Below, piece after piece: positions 7,236 through 9,350 of a stretch of DNA of 9,350 bases (within the stretch, counting starts at the first letter, position 1; every line of letters begins with the position of its first letter). The DNA is from UBA12068 sp964452415. GTDB taxonomy: Bacteria > Patescibacteriota > Minisyncoccia > Moranbacterales > GWC2-37-73. The stretch is from contig CAYVME010000036.1 of the NCBI GenBank assembly GCA_964452415.1, positions 1-9,350 on the forward strand. Reading direction: 5' to 3'. The translations under genes and the position numbers were made by a program. Below the pieces are notes generated by a model. It was not told the origin of the DNA. It did not search any database and saw only the letters and a program-made list of their open reading frames with translations.

Positions 7236-7290
7236 GGAAAAAGATTATTGAATTTGTGCCCTGATAAAAATAAATATAAACTGATAATAT

Positions 7291-7296
7291 TATAAT
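7291..7296 (+). promoter_or_regulatory. Possible -10 box upstream of the channel-like gene
   Basis: A perfect TATAAT lies in a very AT-rich stretch with no recognisable -35 box. A start near 7303 would give a ~65-base leader. Read-through from the preceding gene is an alternative, since no terminator is seen between 7236 and 7366. Confidence 0.3.
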
Positions 7297-7366
7297 TTTA
7301 AAATAGAAATCATTAGAAGATTGTATTTATGAGTCATACTTTCTGCTAAGTAATTTCTACAATTTT

Positions 7367-8056
7367 ATGAATCCAGTTCAAACATGGGGACAAGCAATCG
7401 CAACGGCCTTGATCGATCTCTGGGTTAGATTCATTGCTTTCGTGCCAACTTTGATTGGCGCGTTGTTGGTTTTTTTATTTGGAATTGTTGTCGCTTCAGT
7501 TTTGGGAAAAATTGTGGAAAGAATTGTCAGGGTTATGCGAATTGACCAAGCGCTTGATCGCATTAGTATTGGTGGAAAATTGAAAGCTCATGGTATTAGC
7601 ATCACATTCTCAGAATTTTTGGGAAAACTTGTGCAATGGTTTTTGGTTTTGGTATTTCTTATGGCAGCAACTGATATTTTGGGACTCAAACAGGTAACCA
7701 GTTTTTTGAATAGCGCATTGATGTATCTTCCAAATGTGGTGGTGGCAACAATCATTCTTTCGATAGCATTTTTGCTGGGAGGAATTGCTTACACTGTGGT
7801 TCGAGGGAGCACGAAAGCAGCTGGTGTGATGAGTGCATCGCTTTTGGCGACTTTGATTAGATGGTCAATTGTGGTTTTCGGAATGCTAGCAGCATTAATA
7901 CAGCTTGGAATTGCAACTTCACTCGTGAATACCATTTTTATTGGCTTTATTTCAGCTTTGTCGCTTGCGCTTGGTCTGGCTTTTGGACTTGGCGGGAAAG
8001 ATGAGGCAGCTTTGATTCTCAAAAAAATCCGAGAAAATATTACGGAAAAAAAATAA
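7367..8056 (+). CDS. Five-helix membrane protein, MscS-related 'conserved TM helix' type
   Basis: This 229-residue integral membrane protein has helices at about residues 22-47, 87-105, 121-145, 163-182 and 186-210. Between helices 1 and 2 lies an amphipathic segment (KIVERIVRVMRIDQALDRISIGGKL at 48-72, then a polar stretch). The last helix is Ala/Gly/Leu-rich and ends in GLAFGLGGKDEAALILKKI, a pattern typical of the pore-lining helix and exit of MscS relatives and of 'conserved TM helix' proteins. The cytoplasmic beta domain of true MscS channels is missing: after the last helix only ~19 charged residues remain (DEAALILKKIRENITEKK). It may therefore form a pore or membrane scaffold rather than a standard tension-gated channel. 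The prepilin gene begins 24 bases downstream, so the two are probably one operon. The start at ATG 7367 gives a short amphipathic N-terminus before helix 1. No Shine-Dalgarno is seen. Confidence 0.8.
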   Translation: MNPVQTWGQAIATALIDLWVRFIAFVPTLIGALLVFLFGIVVASVLGKIVERIVRVMRIDQALDRISIGGKLKAHGISITFSEFLGKLVQWFLVLVFLMAATDILGLKQVTSFLNSALMYLPNVVVATIILSIAFLLGGIAYTVVRGSTKAAGVMSASLLATLIRWSIVVFGMLAALIQLGIATSLVNTIFIGFISALSLALGLAFGLGGKDEAALILKKIRENITEKK

Positions 8057-8080
8057 GCTTAAAACCTTAACTATTAAAAA

Positions 8081-8644
8081 ATGAAAATGAAAATTTTTTC
8101 TAGAAAAGGTTTTACATTGATTGAGTTATTGATTGTTATTGCAATAATTGGTATTTTGGCTGGGATTATTTTGGTCAGCACGAGTAGTGCTAGACTGAAA
8201 GCGAGGGATGCGTCGATTATTTCTGCGGCGAACTCTCTCATGAAGGCAGCGCAAGTGGATTCAGTTGCTGGAGGTGATTATAGTGCTTGGAGTACTGGAA
8301 CTTGGGCTGGTAAATATAGGCCTTGCGATAGTGCTAGTCTTAATTTTTTTGCAGGAACATCTCAAAAAGACAATGCTGTTGCTTCATGCAAAAGCATTGT
8401 AGATAACGGGGGCGGTACGGCTCCGCTGGGTGCGTCATTATGGATGGGCTGGGCTGGGGTGCAACCAAATAAATTCTCAATAATGGCCTGGTTACCCGGT
8501 GCAAAAGCTTTCTATTGCATAGGCTCTAATGGTCGGTCATCTTCTTTGCAGAATGCAAATAATGCAGGTTGGGGTGCTGGTTGCGGTGGAGCCATTGATT
8601 ATTGGTGGTGTCCTGGTTGTCCAGGAGATCCTGCCGGATTTTGA
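8081..8644 (+). CDS. Type IV prepilin-like (pseudopilin) protein
   Basis: The product is 187 residues with a class III signal sequence, RKG|FTLIELLIVI. The leader is 10 residues, cleavage falls after G10, F11 would be N-methylated, and E15 is the Glu-5 of the mature pilin used in assembly. Hydrophobic residues 11-33 form the N-terminal helix. The globular part is rich in Trp, Gly and Ser and contains six Cys (C82, C103, C146, C168, C177, C180), suitable for up to three disulfides. C177-x2-C180 lies in a WWCPGC tail. A start at the second Met (8087) would shorten the leader by two residues and cannot be excluded. A prepilin peptidase and the assembly ATPase are expected elsewhere, as none is in the window. 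The gene follows the channel-like gene by 24 bases. It ends at TGA 8642-8644, and the code is standard, so this is a true stop. Confidence 0.92.
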   Translation: MKMKIFSRKGFTLIELLIVIAIIGILAGIILVSTSSARLKARDASIISAANSLMKAAQVDSVAGGDYSAWSTGTWAGKYRPCDSASLNFFAGTSQKDNAVASCKSIVDNGGGTAPLGASLWMGWAGVQPNKFSIMAWLPGAKAFYCIGSNGRSSSLQNANNAGWGAGCGGAIDYWWCPGCPGDPAGF

Positions 8645-8833
8645 AGCTTATTATTGGGAATAATTTCAATTGTTTTATTGCAAGGAAACCTATATAAAAA
8701 TAAGTCTTTAAAATCTGAAGTTTTTAGCGACATAAAAAGATAGATTTACTTTTCTATTTTCCTTAAAATTTGCTTTAAAATGGGCATATTTAGAATCGCT
8801 GGATATTTATAAAAAAACATTATCCTAAAAAGC
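8645..8833. other. AT-rich spacer after the prepilin gene
   Basis: No ORF of useful length is seen here. The only structures are AT-rich hairpins, ATTATT/AATAAT (8650-8664) and AAGATAG/CTATTTT (8737-8760), the second being at best a weak terminator for the pilin operon. A TTTAAAAT-type word recurs around 8707-8714 and 8773-8780. Confidence 0.5.
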
Positions 8834-8861
8834 TTGACACATCTTTCGTATCTGCTATTAT
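8834..8861 (+). promoter_or_regulatory. Strong promoter for a structured leader or small RNA
   Basis: A perfect TTGACA (8834-8839) and TATTAT (8856-8861) are spaced 16 bases apart, with the TGn extension TGC at 8853-8855. The predicted start is near A8868. It is the most complete promoter in the window, yet no protein gene of length follows it. Confidence 0.8.
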
Positions 8862-8867
8862 GTATTT

Positions 8868-8986
8868 ACGTCTAAAAAATATTTCACAAAGATTTGAGAA
8901 ATAACAGACAACAATTTAGTGGGTGAGTTCGGGACCTCTTTTATGATGCCTCGAAAATTCACTACCAAGTGAATTTTTTGTTTTTT
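8868..8986 (+). ncRNA. Predicted ~120-nt structured transcript, small RNA or attenuator leader
   Basis: The stretch begins 7 bases after a strong -10 box and ends at an intrinsic terminator. Its 5' part folds as GTCT (8870-8873) with AGAC (8906-8909), enclosing TATTTC (8880-8885) with GAAATA (8898-8903). The 3' part can form two competing folds. The terminator (8954-8977) is one. The other pairs TTCGGG (8928-8933) with CTCGAA (8951-8956), extended by GTGAG (8923-8927) pairing with the TTCAC half of the terminator arm. A nine-codon ORF, MMPRKFTTK (8943-8972), overlaps the terminator and could be a leader peptide, but it has no clear ribosome site. I do not recognise a known riboswitch class. 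The element may be a free-standing RNA or may control what lies downstream of 9350. Confidence 0.5.
8954..8986 (+). terminator. Intrinsic terminator ending the structured transcript
   Basis: AAAATTCACT (8954-8963) pairs perfectly with AGTGAATTTT (8968-8977) across an ACCA loop, followed by T-rich 8974-8986. Stem, loop and U tract are all textbook, though the stem is AT-rich. Confidence 0.85.
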
Positions 8987-9023
8987 AAAATAGTGCTGAG
9001 AACATTTATTGGATTTTACTGAA

Positions 9024-9051
9024 AGCTATAAGCTGACAGCTGAAAGCTGAT
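9024..9051. repeat. Four-copy 7-bp tandem repeat (AGCTGAn)
   Basis: AGCTATA, AGCTGAC, AGCTGAA and AGCTGAT follow each other without gaps at 9024, 9031, 9038 and 9045. AGCT is self-complementary, so copies can also pair with each other. Confidence 0.85.
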
Positions 9052-9350
9052 TACAATTTTCCGCATTATTAGCAACTTAACATTTTTGGTCTATTGTGAA
9101 TACGTGTGGTATGTACTGATTAGCGGAATTGCATACTGGGCGCAGCCATCACAATTAGTCAATAAAGTAGGTCGTGCATATGTGCTTGCTGCACATATCA
9201 CATCAAAAACGATTTCATAGAGTTTGAAATGTTTGTTCAATAAGCGTTAACGATTTTTCAACTGCAAAGTTGGACATTATGAGAGTGGTCTCATATAAGT
9301 GATTGTTAACTGCTAACCGTTAAATAAAGAAAGGTTACTTAACGTATATG
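9052..9350 (+). other. Hairpin-rich non-coding tract to the window end, possibly an rRNA or gene leader
   Basis: No ORF of useful length is present. Hairpins are ATATGTGC/GCACATAT (9178-9185/9191-9198, loop TTGCT), CAACT-GCAA-AGTTG (9259-9272, a GNRA loop) and TATGAGA-GTGG-TCTCATA (9278-9295). A weaker one pairs GTATG with CATAC around 9109-9135. The tract ends AAGAAAGG...GTATATG. This could be a purine-rich ribosome site 14 bases before ATG 9348, or the leader just ahead of a 16S rRNA gene, whose conserved AGAGTTTGATC start would fall immediately after the window. Neither can be decided here. Confidence 0.35.

Noticed and set aside
8642..8740. The frame stays open for about 32 codons after the pilin TGA, including a hydrophobic stretch, suggesting TGA recoded as Gly or Trp
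   Set aside because: No TGA is needed in the 689- and 939-codon genes, and Trp and Gly use normal codons, so the code is standard. The open stretch is plausible by chance.
8834..9051. CRISPR array or T-box leader
   Set aside because: The repeats are 7-bp tandem units without spacers, and no T-box core sequence is present before the terminator.

Overview
This is a compact, AT-rich bacterial stretch with every recognisable gene on the + strand. The genes have A-rich translation starts without obvious Shine-Dalgarno sites, several strong sigma70-type promoters and neat intrinsic terminators. A single gyrB-type topoisomerase subunit, a type IV prepilin-like protein and a very long Cys/Ser/Thr-rich surface protein in a small-gene context suggest a Patescibacteria/CPR-type organism. 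This is an inference from style and protein families, since no rRNA is visible to confirm it. Stops used are TAG, TAA and TGA, and no TGA is needed as a sense codon, so the standard bacterial code fits.

Layout. Bases 1-205 hold a GC-richer, strongly self-complementary element that is open in one frame but looks more like a structured RNA or repeat than a gene. A clear promoter at 237-265 drives a small four-helix membrane protein (299-673). A MITE-like imperfect inverted repeat (694-821) fills the gap before gyrB (863-2932), which ends in a good terminator (2975-3008). An extended -10 promoter (3063-3071) then precedes a 939-residue surface protein (3103-5922). It carries an N-terminal signal peptide, a membrane hairpin whose second half looks like another signal peptide, and a C-terminal mosaic of Cys-rich modules including an LCCL-like domain. 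A small membrane-anchored protein with a beta-rich domain (6001-6429) follows, ending at a 13-bp terminator hairpin (6463-6494).

From 6598 a new promoter leads to an unrecognised helical soluble protein (6642-7235), then a five-helix membrane protein resembling the transmembrane part of MscS-related 'conserved TM helix' proteins (7367-8056). A prepilin-like protein (8081-8644) starts only 24 bases after it. The last 706 bases (8645-9350) contain no protein gene of useful length. They hold a strong promoter (8834-8861), a predicted ~120-nt structured transcript that ends in an intrinsic terminator (8868-8986) and may have an alternative antiterminator fold, a 4 x 7-bp tandem repeat, and a series of hairpins running to the window end. 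That end could be the leader of an rRNA operon or of a gene starting at 9348.

Functionally the window combines one essential housekeeping gene (gyrB) with envelope genes: a giant surface protein, a small anchored protein, a channel-like protein and a pilin. The non-coding ends at 1-205 and 8834-9350 are the parts least explained by known gene families.
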